Shown here one piece after another: positions 46,601 through 58,110 of a stretch of 64,000 nt of DNA. Source of the stretch: Flaveria trinervia (taxonomy: Eukaryota; Streptophyta; Magnoliopsida; Asterales; Asteraceae). The translations under genes and the position numbers were made by a program. Below the pieces are notes generated by a model. It saw only the letters and a list, made by a program, of their open reading frames with translations. It was not told the DNA's origin and did not search any database. The stretch is taken from positions 47,233,735 through 47,297,734 of the forward strand of contig CM046443.1 of the NCBI GenBank assembly GCA_025506515.1, in the 5' to 3' direction. The number at the start of each line of letters is the position of its first letter. Within the stretch, counting starts at the first letter, position 1.

Positions 46601-49600
46601 CATGACTACTCTCAAGGAAAGAAGGGTTTGTTTCTTTTGGCAATGATGCTAGGGGTTACATCATTGGAAATGGCTTTGTCTCCAATGGAGAAATCAAGTT
46701 TGATGATGTTAATCATGTGGAAAATCTCAAGTACAATCTCTTGAGTGTCAGTCAAATGTGTGATAAAGGCCATGTTGCTCTTTTCACCAGTCAGAACTGT
46801 AGGATTCTGTCATCCAAAGTTCTGCATTTGATTGATAAGGTGTTGGATGATCACACTCTCCTGAGAGCCAACAGGACAGGAAGAGTGTATGCCTTAGATC
46901 TTTCCAAGAAAATAGATCTCAGAGGCAATCCTTGCCTATTTTCCAAAGCCTCTTCTCAAGAATCTAAACTGTGGCACAGAAGGCTGGGTCATGTTAATTT
47001 CAAAAACATGAATCAGCTTATCCACAATAGTTTAGTCAGAGGCTTACCAATAAAGGAGTTCCACTGTGATGAAACCTGCACTGCTTGTTTAAAAGGAAAA
47101 CAACACAAAGTCTCATTCCCTCCTATTGAAGAGCCTAAGTCCACTGCCTGCTTGCAATTACTGCATATGGATCTATTTGGTCCTGTGAGAGTAATGAGCA
47201 TGGCAAGAAAAAATACTGTCTGGTAATTGTGGATGATTACTCCAGATTTGTATGGACTTTCTTTCTACATTCAAAGGATGAGGTTGCTCAGAAGATTATT
47301 CACTTTGTTTGTATATTGAGAAGCAGTATTCCCTTCCAGTCAAGTGTATTAGGAGTGACAATGGACTGAATTCAGAAACCATACACTTGATGACTTCTAT
47401 CTTTCAAAGGGAATCAAAAGGCAGTTTAGCATCCCAAGGACTCCAGAACAAAATGGAGTAGTGGAGAGAAAGAACAGGACCCTAATTGAAGCTGCAAGGT
47501 CCATGCTGGCTGACTCTGGTTTGCCACTGACCTTTTGGGCTGAAGCTGTTAACACAGCTTGCTATGTGCAGAATAGAGTCTTAGTAAATCAGAGGTTGAT
47601 GAAGACTCCATATGAAGTTCTCCATCACTTGGCTCCTCTAATTTCATTTTTCAAAGCATTTGGGTGTCCCTGTTTTATTCTCAACACAAAGGATCAACTC
47701 CATAAATTTGATCCTAAGGTGGATGCAGGGTATTTTGTTGGTTATTCATCTACTTGCAAGGCATACAGAGTCTTCAACTGCAGAACAAAGATAGTTGAAG
47801 AGACTTTGCATGTGAAGTTTAATGAATCTCCTTTGGACAAGATTCCACAAAACCCTGTGGAGTTGTTTGATTTGGACATACTGCAATATGTTCCTTATCA
47901 ACCTCCAGCTGTTGCAGATCCTGTGGATAAATCATCTTCTGCAGCATGTCTTCCACCTGGTTTATTGATGATGATATGATACTCTCAAAAAATGCTGATG
48001 AGATTCTCTGTTTCCTCTACATCTTTTGAGTTACCATCTAATTCTTGGTTTCAAGAGTCTACATCAACATCTGCTGCTGCTGAAGGTTCTACAAACACTT
48101 GCACAGATCTCATTGTTTATCAAGAACTGAAGAATCACCCCATGTCTCAGATTATTGGTGATATCAATGCTGGTGTTTCAACAAGAAGTCAATTGTCTAA
48201 CTTCTGCTTCTATGCTCTCTTCATCAGTCAGCTAGAGCCAAAGAACTACCATGTTGCTTTGAGAGACAATGGATGGGTTGAAGCTATGCAGCTTGAGCTA
48301 CTTCAGTTCAAGAAACAGCAAGTGTGGGAACTGGTTCCTCTTCCCCCAGGTAAGTGTGCAATAGGCACTAAATGGGTGTTTAGGAATAAAACTGATGAAA
48401 ATGGGCTTATTGTTAAGAACAAGGCTAGACTGGTTGTACAGGGGTTTTCACAAGAAGAAGGTATTGACTATGATGAAACCTTTGCCCCTGTAGCCAGACT
48501 AGAGGCAATCAGATTGTTTTTAGCCTATGCTGCATTCCACAATCTTAAAGTTTTTCAAATGGATGTCAAAAGTGCATTTTTATGGTAAAATAAAGGAAGA
48601 AGTTTATGTGTGTCAACCACCAGGTTTGAGGATAATAAACATCCTGAATGGGTGTATAAACTTGATAAGGCTCTTTATGGGTTGAAACAAGCTCCTAGAG
48701 CCTGGTATGAGACACTCTCTACTTTTCTTCTTAAGAATAATTTCACTAGAGGCTCCATTGATAAAACTTTGTTTATTAAGAAGGTGGATCAGCATAAGCT
48801 ACTTGTTCAGATTTATGTTGATGATATCATTTTTGCATCCTCTGATCCCCAGTTGTGTGATGATTTTACAACATTAATGAAAAAGAGGTTTGAAATGAGT
48901 GCAATGGGAGAATTACAGTTCTTTCTAGGCTTGCAAATTAAACAAAAGGCTGATGGAACCTTTATTCATCAGTCAAAATACAAAAGATCTTTTGAATAAG
49001 TTTGATTTACAAAACTGTAAGCCCTGTTCTACTCCCATGTGCAACACCACACAACTGGATGCTGATCAGAAAGGTAAAGCTGTTGATGAAACACTTTACA
49101 GATGTATGATTGGGTCCTTGATGTATTTAACAGCTTCTAGACCATATTATGTTTGCTACATGTGTTTGTGCTAGATTTCAGGCTGCTCCTAAAGAGTCTC
49201 ATTTGATTGCAGTCAAGAGAATCTTTAGATATTTGCAAGGTACACAATCTCTGGGTTTATGGTATTCCACTGGACACTCTTGCAAATTAGTTGCTTTTTC
49301 AGATAGTGACTATGCAGGGTGCAAGTTAACTAGAAAGTCAACTTCTGGTGGTTGTCAATTCCTAGGCAACTGTTTGATTTCTTGGCAGAGTAAGAAACAA
49401 ACATCTGTGCTACATCAACTGCTGAGGCCGAGTACATTGCTGCTGCAAGTTGTACTTCTCAGGTACTCTGGCTTCAGAACCAACTTCTGGATTATGGCAT
49501 TACAGAGACTAAGATTCCATTATTAATGGATAGTGCTTCAGCTCTGTGTATTGTCAAAAATCCAGTCCAGCGCTCTAGGACCAAACATATAGAGATCAGA

Positions 49601-49753
49601 CATCACTTTATTCGGGATTGTTTTGAAAAAGGTCTGATTGATCCTAAGTTTGTGCCTAGTGCTGATGAGCTTGCAGATATTTTTACTAAGCCTTTGGATA
49701 GTTCTACTTTCCAAAACCTTGTGTTAAGGCTTGGTATGCTGCAGCTAGAATAA
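43678..49753 (+). pseudogene. gag-pol: SIRE-A gag-pol, broken by many small indels
   Basis: ATG at 43678 (MTPSNDPHN). Gag has an N-terminal copia-type domain, a first zinc knuckle CHKCQRLGHFAREC (from about 44694), a long coiled-coil-like middle and a second Cys-His motif CEVCGLFNHLTDDC (45989-46030). Pol follows with protease WYVDSGGSMHMTG (Asp 46556), the pre-integrase box LWHRRLGHVNF and a broken integrase core. The RT box YVDD is at 48814-48825, and RNase H and SADELADIFTKPL close the frame, which stops at 49753. Frameshifts include about 43918, 44140, 44168, 47210-47370 and 48581. In many places SIRE-B reads correctly where this copy is shifted. Confidence 0.9.
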
Positions 49754-50440
49754 GTGACAACTACTGATGATTTCAGTAATAATTACTGGTGATCATTGGT
49801 AACCATGTCCATATAAGTACTGATGAGTCCTTTCACCTTCAGTAGTTTTATAACTACTGACGGCTAAATGCCTCACAAGTACTGAAGTACTTTATCTGTT
49901 CCAAACTACTGATGTAGTTACAACTACTGATGTAGTTACAACTACTGAAATCAGTACAAACAGATAAGTACTGACGTCCTATGAAACACCTGAAAAGCAG
50001 ATGCAAAGTCTGATGAGTAAGTGTTGAGGACAGTATGAAACAGCTGAAAGGCTATGAATTGACGAAAACTACTGAAGAGAACTTTCTCTCTTCAGTTGTT
50101 TCTACAACTGCTGTTTCATTCTAAACAACTGAAGCAAAACCATGTCTTCAGTAGTTTTATAACTACTGATGACTAATACCAAGTCTTCAGCTGTTTACAA
50201 CAACTGATGACAAAACCACTGTCTTCAGTAGTTTCACAACTACTGATGACAAACACCAAGTCCTCAGTTGTTTCATCATCTGAAGTCAAAACCATGGCTT
50301 TCAGTAGTTTTCTAACTACTGATGCCTAACACCACCACGACTTCAGCTGTTTCAACGTCTGAAAGGGTAATACCATGTCAACAGTCGTTTAAAACTACTG
50401 ATGACTAACACCAAATCCTTCAGTTTTTTCTAACCCGTAC
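49754..50440 (+). repeat. SIRE-A pol-ORF3 spacer: array of ~38-bp hairpin repeats
   Basis: The spacer is filled with alternating half-units of the type cttcag(tag/ctg)tttt...aact(act/gct)gatgac. Four perfect inverted repeats TCAGTAGTT...AACTACTGA lie at 49839-49860, 50148-50169, 50225-50246 and 50301-50322, the last three 76-77 bp apart. The same words fill the LTR upstream of its TATA box. No coding frame was seen. Confidence 0.8.
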
Positions 50441-50442
50441 CC

Positions 50443-50450
50443 TATAAATA
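50443..50450 (+). promoter_or_regulatory. Putative internal promoter (TATA box) of SIRE-A ORF3
   Basis: tataaata lies 73 bp upstream of ATG 50523. It is followed by a pyrimidine-rich leader (cttcatcttcttc, ctctccaaaacttctctctcc), the layout of a plant TATA promoter. It is conserved at 62053-62060 in SIRE-B. The role is inferred from sequence only. Confidence 0.55.
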
Positions 50451-50522
50451 TCCCTGACCTAATCCTTCAAGCTTCATCTTCTTCAAACTAACGTTCATCT
50501 CTCCAAAACTTCTCTCTCCTAA

Positions 50523-53500
50523 ATGGCGTCCATGCAACTCAAACCGCGACACAACTGTGTAGCTTACCTCACCAAATCGCCATTCTGGGCTAAGTTCGAT
50601 AATGCTATTGATCTTATGGTCCAGTCACAATACAAAACGGCTTTCTTCTCAATCCAATCCTTCATGCCGAATCCCTTAACCAGTTTTGGATGAACGTCAC
50701 CCTCACCACTGGGGAGAACAACACAGCGTCTCTCCGGTCGGTCGTCAACAACCACGAAGTGGTCATCACTCCCGAAATACTTCGTCAAACTCTACACCTG
50801 GATGATGCCACTTCTCCTGCTGGATATCCAAAGGGCACAACTGATTTATCCTTTGCCCACCATGGATATCAGGGAAACCTTAGTGCCTCCACTATACTGA
50901 AGAAACATTTCCATGACGCTGAACGTCTAATCTTTCACATGGTAAATGTCTGTTTGGCTCCTAAGACTTCGTCTTGGGATCAAATGTCTACAAAGTGGCA
51001 GCAGGTAATGTATTCTATTCTTGAGCAACAGCCTTTAAATTTTTCAGAAATATATTTTCAGAGCTCAAGGATATGGCTCAAAAACTAACTGCTAACCGTT
51101 GGATATTATATCCGCGGTTCATAATGGCCATAATTACAAACCAGCTTCAAGCTGAGGGACTTGTTGGCCTGGGAGTCCCTGCTATGGCTGTTTTGCCTGA
51201 AGTATACTCCCGGCACAACTCTGACCAATCACTCAAATTGGCTGCCAAGCTGCGCAAACCCACGCAGCTGGAACCCACAGCCACCACCTCCAAATCAAAA
51301 GTCCCCACCAAACCCACTAAAAAAACCCAAAACGGCTACTCAGGGAAATGAGTCCCCTGAGGATGCCCCTGCAACACAAACGCAGGCTATATCCACTGGT
51401 TATAACCCCCTAGTGGATATAAGGACTCTTCCAGCCATAGCCGCTCAGGATTCCTCTCAACAGGAGCCTGCAGCAACCACACAAGGGGTACCCACACATC
51501 TGGGATCTTCCTCACTTGAGGGGATTGCCATTGAAGAGCACCTTCCTCCCCAGGTGCACACTGCTTCTATCCCTTCACCCCATGCAACCGCCCCCAAAGT
51601 CCTACATTGCTTGTTGCACAAGTGCTGACTCATTGCACTCCTCACCCCCTCCCCAGATACCAATTACTACTGGGAACACCTCTACCATTGAGGGGGAGGA
51701 CCAAAGTGCAGCTGAGAACCCACAGCATAGGGGTTACAATGTTCCTCTCCTAGTGTAGCATGGAGATTGGAACTTCTGGTGAGGCTGCCACTTCTCTGCG
51801 TCAGCATATGATCAGGTTGTAGTTGGTACCATTACTAAGACCTTACCAGAGGCAACTGCTGATGACGGACATAGTCCTGAGGCAGGAAGTCCCCAGTACC
51901 AAGACAAAGGGGCACATGCTACAACTGAGCTACACTCAGTGCATGTTCATCCTGATCCTATCAGGAGGTCAGGTGATTCAGTATCTACTGATGATGACCT
52001 GGGCTCTTTTACGATGTAATCGCCCAAAACACCATCCTGGAGGAGGAGGTGAGCAGACTCAAAGAGCTGCTTGCCAAAACTTCTAAGGACCAAAGACCAT
52101 CTGCCTCCACCAACCCACAGATGGCACCTTCAGTTGAAGGTTCCCCAAACACTTTACCCCTCCCTCCAATGAGCCTCCAGCTTCTGCTTTTGGCACTATC
52201 TCTCCGGGACAGAACCCCCCAGAGCAGATGGTTGCTGTATTCCAAAATCCATACCTCTCTCATCCCTCCATCAATGAATTGTTACTAAAGCCATTGATGA
52301 GAGGATTTCCTCAACTCTACAACCACTGATTGATGCTGCTGTGCAAAAGACACTTTCTGCGGTACAAACCCCTACCACCAATGCATCCAAAAAGGGGGAG
52401 AGTACTGCAGTGAAAGAAAAGAAGAGGAAAAGAACTGAGGATGAGAAGGCAAAAGAACAATCCAGGAGTTGGAAAAGAAAAGCAACAACAACTGATCACC
52501 TACAAAAGAAGAAAGTGCTGATGATCAACCTACTGCTGAAGAAAAATCCTTGGAAGAGCTGGTAAAAGATGCAGATGACACACACAGCCGATCCATGGAT
52601 AAAATCATTGAGCAACTCTTCAAGCAAGGTTTTGATACAGCCACATTAGATAGTGAGATCAGGAAGTTGGAAGTGGAGGAGATTCAAACCCGATGGGCTG
52701 GGTATGATGTACTGGAGAAAAGAGATTGGAGATCATGATCCGTTTCATTGCCAAATACTTAGGAAGATCTTTGATGGAGATTCGTGCATGGACCAGAGAC
52801 AGTATTCTGGCTATAGCCACCAGAATCTGTCTGTCTGAGCAATTCCATAAGGGGATTATCATTGAAGCCCTTGATGAGGCTGGGGCTGGAAAAAGGTTTG
52901 AAATGGCAAGACTTACAAAGGCTAAACTCACAACCAAATGCTGGAACAACCTTCCCTTCCACCCACTCAAAACAACCTACCCCTCAAATCTCCAAACCAA
53001 TCTCAAAGCCCAAATCCAAACTTCCTCAACCCACAAAACCAACTCCCTTACCATCTAAACCAACAGCCGATGATGCACCTAAGAAGAAGAAGAGAAGGGT
53101 GTTGAGGCTAGAAGAAGAAGAAGAGAGGATGATGTGGAAGAAGATAGGCTGCCTCTGTCTGCAGTTCTAACATTGGCGAAAGCCAAACCTATGCCCATCA
53201 CTCCCACCTCACAGATGGATGCTGTGAGAGTAAAGATTGAAGAAGAGGAGCAGCAAAAGCTTCATGATGATGAAATGCTGAAAAGCATTGACAAAACTTA
53301 TGCTGCTTCGTCATCAATTATCAGTATGAAGAAAGAAGCTCTGAGGTTGTACACTCTCGCCAACACATTTCAATATCAGAAGGAAAGGGTGAGAGTATGG
53401 CCTGATCCTAGGGTGGCTCACAGGATTGTAAAGAAAGACATTCCTTCGAGATACAAGGGTCAAGTCAAGAGGATCGTAGATGAAGAGATCACAGTGGCCC

Positions 53501-53855
53501 TTGTAGTATCACCCTGGAGATTGTCGAAGATTTCAAGAAGGCCTACGAGACTAAACAACCACCCCAAAGATGCTAGAGAACAGAATTATTAAAAAGGGGT
53601 TAGTCTACAAGAGGCTTGAGAACTTCAAACAAAATGAGCTCAGTCTGTTACTCGAAGGGACTCATCCTGATGAGTTTGCATACAGACAGATTACAACAGT
53701 TGAGCTCAAAAACGCAACAGGCCAAGTACATCTCAGAGCTGTATGGGCGAGAAGGATTGTTTGATGGTGAAGCCGAGAACCTGACCATGGAAGAACAAAT
53801 CATGTTTCTCAGAGCCTACACCAGAGAATCCTACAGGCTCATACACGGGAAGTAG
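50523..53855 (+). pseudogene. SIRE-A third ORF (ORF3) after pol, function unknown
   Basis: About 3.3 kb of coding-like sequence, originally near 1,100 codons, now in several frames (breaks at about 50641, 51055, 52010 and others). The N-terminal ~235 residues form a compact domain with motifs LTKSPFWAKFDNAIDL, NQFWMNVTLTTGENN, VITPEILRQTLHLDDA and NRWILYPRFIMAIITN. A long Pro/Thr/Ser/Gln-rich linker follows. Next come a short coiled-coil (ILEEEVSRLKELLAKTS), a Lys/Arg-rich run (VKEKKRKRTEDEKAK), helical segments and a C-terminal part ending ESYRLIHGK. I see no signal peptide or membrane span, so it is not a clear envelope protein. From memory the N-terminal domain resembles ORFs common in Asteraceae copia elements, sometimes labelled longin-like. 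Confidence 0.75.
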
Positions 53856-54058
53856 ATCTCATGAATGGGATAACAACTCTGTGTCCAGTTCCCCAAAACA
53901 GAGTTCCCATCATATCTTGCCAAACAAATATCTGAGATTTCTTCCCAGGCCGAAGCTTATATGGGTCATCTTCTCTACTGATCAAGAAGGAAAAAGACCA
54001 ACCTTTTGCCAACAATAAGTGGGATAATAAATAAATTAGAGGTTTTGGCTGCATTGGT
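53856..54058 (+). other. SIRE-A 3' untranslated segment
   Basis: About 200 bp of non-coding sequence between ORF3 and the polypurine tract. No motif was seen. Confidence 0.6.
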
Positions 54059-54069
54059 TTAGGGGAGTT
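54059..54069 (+). other. SIRE-A polypurine tract
   Basis: ttaggggagtt directly before the LTR start tgttggacc. Short but correctly placed. Confidence 0.7.
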
Positions 54070-54180
54070 TGTTGGACCAAAAGAACCAATGAGCCAAGAT
54101 CAGAAAACCTCTAAGTCCACATGATATCACACAACTGCTGAAAGCTTCATCAGCAATTTGACAAGTACTGAAGACTTCAA

Positions 54181-54270
54181 CAGCTGAAGATCAAGTGCTG
54201 AAGACTTCAACAGCTGAAGATCAAGTGCTGAAGACTTCAACAGCTGAAGATCAAGTGCTGAAGACTTCAA
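54181..54270 (+). repeat. 30-bp tandem repeat, three exact copies, in the shared SIRE LTR
   Basis: cagctgaagatcaagtgctg followed by aagacttcaa, three times with no change. The equivalent place in the SIRE-A 5' LTR (about 42574-42603) has one copy. The minus-strand frame 54127-54372 is only a translation of this repeat. Confidence 0.85.
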
Positions 54271-54839
54271 CAACTGAAGAACTAAAGTGCTGAAGTACAA
54301 CAGCTGAAGAACACAAGTACTGAAGCTGAACAGCTGAAACACAAGTACTGAAGCTGAACAGCTGAAGAACACAAGTGCTGAAGCTGAAGTTCAAAGTACT
54401 GAAGTACAACAGCTGAAGAGTTTACAAGTGCTGAAGATCAACAACTGATGTACAAAGTCTGAAGACAAAGACTGAAGACATCAGCTGATGATATCTACTG
54501 AAGTCATCAGCTGATGAAACGTCTGAAGTTCAAGTCTGAAGATCAAGTACTGAAGTTTCAGTAGTTTGTCACAACAGCTGAAGAGTACTTCTTCAGTAGT
54601 TGTGATATCAGTAGTTTTATGTTTTTACTTTCAGTAGTTTTGTAAAACGACTGAAGAGCTTGTTCTTCAGTCGTTGTAGTTTCAGTAGTTTTATGTTTTT
54701 CAGTAGTTATAACACTGATAACACTTAGCATTTTTGTAAGGAGATGTCAGCTGTTTTGACATCTTCAGTAGTTGTGTTTCAGTTGTAATAATTCTGTTAG
54801 ATGTCACTATCAAGTGACATCAGCAGACGTCACATCTCT

Positions 54840-54846
54840 TATATAA
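54840..54846 (+). promoter_or_regulatory. SIRE-B LTR TATA box
   Basis: tatataa inside the palindrome ctcttatataagag, about 200 bp before the LTR end. It is preceded by the tgacatcagcagacgtca region, which has two TGACR-type half sites. Confidence 0.7.
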
Positions 54847-55050
54847 GAGGTGTCGACCTAATTGTAAGTGTGACATTTCGTTACCACGAAAGCGAATATT
54901 GAATGAAATATATTTGCAGAATTCTCTCTCTATAACCGTCTTTGTTCTTCATTGAATATCGTTTCGTTCTTGTGAATTGGCTAATTCATTGTTAGAATTC
55001 CGCTGCTATACTCTCTAATCAATCAAACATAGATCACTGATCCTAACAAG

Positions 55051-55062
55051 TGGTATCAGAGC
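55051..55062 (+). other. SIRE-B primer binding site (tRNA-Met type)
   Basis: tggtatcagagc two bases after the LTR end; intact. The same place in SIRE-A is destroyed. Confidence 0.9.
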
Positions 55063-55250
55063 AGGTTAATCATTGATCGATCTAACAATTGATCATTGAA
55101 ACTGCTAATTGATATCTGTGTTTGATTGAATTAGCATATTCGCAAGAACTGGTTATAGATTATTGAATTTCTGTCGCTTTCGTTCATTTATTTTGAGATC
55201 TCTCTTGGTTCAATTGGTTGTTGTGTTTTGTTCTAAATTTGTTTAGCTTA

Positions 55251-58110
55251 ATGAATTTGATTGAATCTGAGATGACTACTCCTTCTAATGATCCTCACAA
55301 TACCGGTTCCTCAACCAAGCCTCCGATGCTGGTTAGGACCGAGTATAACATATGGCAACGAAGAATGCTTCATCACCTGTCTGTTAACAGTTCAGGTTGT
55401 TGGACATCTGTGGTACATGGACCACATAAGCCTATGGTGAACAATCGGAAACCAATCAAATGGTTCCGAAGAAGAAGGAACAATACTCTGATGAAGATCG
55501 GAAACTATTTGAGATTGATGCTAAAGCCCATGGAATTCTGGCCATGGCACTGCCTAATGAAATCTATTCAGGGCTTATGCATCATGAAACTGCTCATGAT
55601 CTCTGGAATGCCCTGAAGGAACAATTCGGTGGCACAGATGAGGTCTTAGCAAACAATAGAGAAATCCTTGCCCAACAATATGAGACATTCTCTCATAGAA
55701 AGGGTGAGACACTGACTCAACAGTTTGAGCGTTTTTCCTGCTTGATCTCTGAGCTGAAAATGGTGAAACAGGAATACACCAATAGCCAGATGAACAACAG
55801 GTTCCTCAGATCACTGCCTGAGAGATGGGACACATACACTATTGTCCTACGCTCCAGTGCAAATCTGGATGGCCTATCTCTCACCCAACTTCATGGGAAA
55901 CTGCTTACATTGAAAGAGAGATAGAGCAGAAGAGGAAACTGTCCTCATCAGGAAAGCTCACTGATGACTTTGTACCAGGGAATACTGCCTTGGTTGGTCA
56001 TGAGTCAGAATATGCTGCATCTGAAAGCAATTATGATGAGCATATTGATTTCTCTTCAAATAGTTCTGATCATGCATTTGTTGGTATTGAGAGTCATTCT
56101 GGCAGTAATAGTGACAATCTATGCTTCATTATGGATGATCTGAAAGGAATAGCTGATGATGATCTAGAAGAGATGGATATTCTGAGCCAAATGGCATTGA
56201 TTAATATCAGATCTCAGAAGTTCTATAAGAGAACTGGCAGGAATTTCCTGGACTCTCTGGCAAAACCAAAGTTGGTTTTGACAAGAGTAAGTTGAGGTGT
56301 CACAAATGCCAAAGGCTAGGACACTTTGCAAGAGAGTGTAGATCAACTGGATCTAACTCTTCTGCACCCTTTGTGACTTTTCCTAGTACTAGTCCACAAA
56401 ACAGAGGGCAACATCCTGCTGGTTCTGGTCATCATTCACATCCTAGATCTCCTGCATACTTTGTTCCCGGGTCAAATGTCATATCCTTATCCCTGCTATT
56501 ATATGCCTCAACCAAATCCTGTTCAAGCTCCAATTGCACAACAACCACAAGCATTGCCTGAACCACAACCTTCCCAATCTCATCAACAAACTCAACCTCA
56601 ACAACACAGCTTCTTCACCCCAGGAGTTGTTGACTGGAGCAGTTTACCAGATGACTTGTCTGGTCATGAACAACTGTTCTCAGGTGCTGGTCAACATGGT
56701 GGTGAAAGTCCCTTTGGAAATCTAGCTCTTATGGCTTTGGATTCTGCTGATACTTCATCCACTAATGCCTCTACACCAAAGGTATCACAGGTATCCTCTG
56801 AGGCAAAAGCCAAATTATGTTCTGAAACATGCATAGCAGCATTTGCATCTATTAGAGAAGCAAATGTAGCTTTAATCAACAAGAACATTGAGCTAGAACA
56901 AATAATTTCCAAAAGCAAAGCTGAATTTGAGTCTGTGCTTAATGATAAGAATGATGAGATTTACAAACTTAAATGCCAAATAACTGATGATAAGGCTAGG
57001 GAAGAGATACTTCTAGAGAAGTATAAAGATCTCAAAGAAACCCTTGCAGTTACCCAGGTAGAGTGTGATAGATGGGTACAATCATGCAAAGGTTTTGAAA
57101 TGCTTCTTAGTAAGCAATCTGCTTCCAATGTGAAGTTTGGCATTGGTTACAATCACACTGCTCCACCTACAGATTTTACTCCCAGAGCAGAGGTAGAATC
57201 TGATGGTGAGAGTAATAACCAATCCATCTCATCATGTGATCTACTTTCTGATACAGCACAATCAGAAGTAGAAGTCAGCACCAAGCCCTCTCAGAACCTA
57301 TCAGCTGATGTTGATGGTTCCACTGCTGACACTCACATGATCAATGAGTTGATCAACTCAGGAGTTAATTCTGAAAGTCCTGAAAGGACTAGAGAGCAGG
57401 ATTTAACACCTGAAGTTCAAACTCCAACTACTGCCAGTACTGAAAAGAAGAAAACTGTCAGTAGAAAGAGTTTGAAGACTACTAAAGAGGAAGTCAAGAA
57501 AGCAAACAATGCTTCCAAAGCACTGAAGAGCAAGTCTTCAGTTGCTTCACCCTCTTTAGTTGATGATCAACCTAAGATGAAGAAGAAACCATGTGAAGTA
57601 TGTGGTTTGTTCAATCATCTTACAGATGATTGCTGGTACAAAAGAGGTTCCAAACTCAAACATAAAGAAGAAATTAAAGAGAAAATGGTAAAAATGAAAA
57701 CTGAGTTTGAGACCACATTTGTATCAGCAACATCAAATCCTGTAACCCTTAAGTCCTCAAAGAAATCCAAAAAGGAAGGGGTTAAACAGGTGACAGCTGA
57801 GAGTGCTCAGAAGAAGAAGGTGCAACATAGGAACTTATCAAACTCCACTGGCAATGTGTCTGATGAGCTGAAAGCTTTATCACAAAATCAGACACAGCTG
57901 GTTATGATGGTTCAACATCTATTGGGAAGAGTTAACCAATTAGATGCTCCTATGTTGAAACCACAGAAAAGGAGGTCCAAGCCAAAGGATTCCTCTTCTT
58001 CACCATCTTCTTCCTCTCAGGCTGTTGTTTCTAATAAACCTGTTAGTTTACCATCTGTTGATGAGACCAGGCCCAAAACCAAAAAGGTTTGGGTCTCCAA
58101 AACTAACTGA
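55251..58110 (+). pseudogene. gag: SIRE-B gag
   Basis: Start at ATG 55251 or, in the same frame, ATG 55272 (MTTPSNDPHNTGSSTKPPML). The N-terminal copia Gag domain includes EYNIWQRRMLHHL, HDLWNALKEQFGG and RFLRSLPERWDTY. It is followed by CHKCQRLGHFAREC (from about 56298) and a Pro/Gln-rich stretch. A long helical region (ILLEKYKDLKETLAVTQVEC) and CEVCGLFNHLTDDC (57592-57633) complete it before TGA 58108-58110. Frameshifts at about 55445, 55912, 56243 and 56465 are single- or two-base losses not shared by SIRE-A. At about 950 codons it is far longer than most copia Gags, as in SIRE elements. Confidence 0.88.

Larger units (their letters stand above)
42463..55048 (+). mobile_element. SIRE-A: SIRE/Maximus-type copia retrotransposon, tandem copy 1
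   Basis: 5' LTR 42463-43407, gag-pol 43678-49753, hairpin-repeat spacer, third ORF 50523-53855, polypurine tract, LTR 54070-55048. The copia order of pol, a very long gag and an extra ORF after pol fit the SIRE lineage. The primer site is lost (43408-43422 reads atggttcaagcatgt). The 3' LTR also serves as the 5' LTR of SIRE-B. It is inserted in G4. Confidence 0.9.
54070..55048 (+). repeat. Shared SIRE LTR (3' of copy A, 5' of copy B)
   Basis: 979 bp, tgttggaccaaaag to gatcctaaca. It has three exact copies of a 30-bp unit (cagctgaagatcaagtgctg plus aagacttcaa, 54181-54270) and further ctgaag repeats to 54440. Hairpins such as cgactgaagagc...cttcagtcg (54648-54676) and a TATA box at 54840-54846 follow. 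It is the best preserved of the three SIRE LTRs in the window. Confidence 0.9.

Noticed and set aside
50523..53855. Envelope gene of an endogenous virus
   Set aside because: SIRE elements are sometimes said to carry env-like ORFs after pol, but this ORF shows no signal peptide, membrane span or cysteine-rich ectodomain.
54127..54372. Minus-strand frame with a repeated 10-residue pattern in the SIRE LTR
   Set aside because: It is the 30-bp tandem repeat read in one frame, on the strand opposite the element. The same applies to 22667-22909.
54121..54440. CRISPR array
   Set aside because: Direct repeats are contiguous or degenerate with no unique spacers, and they sit in a plant LTR.
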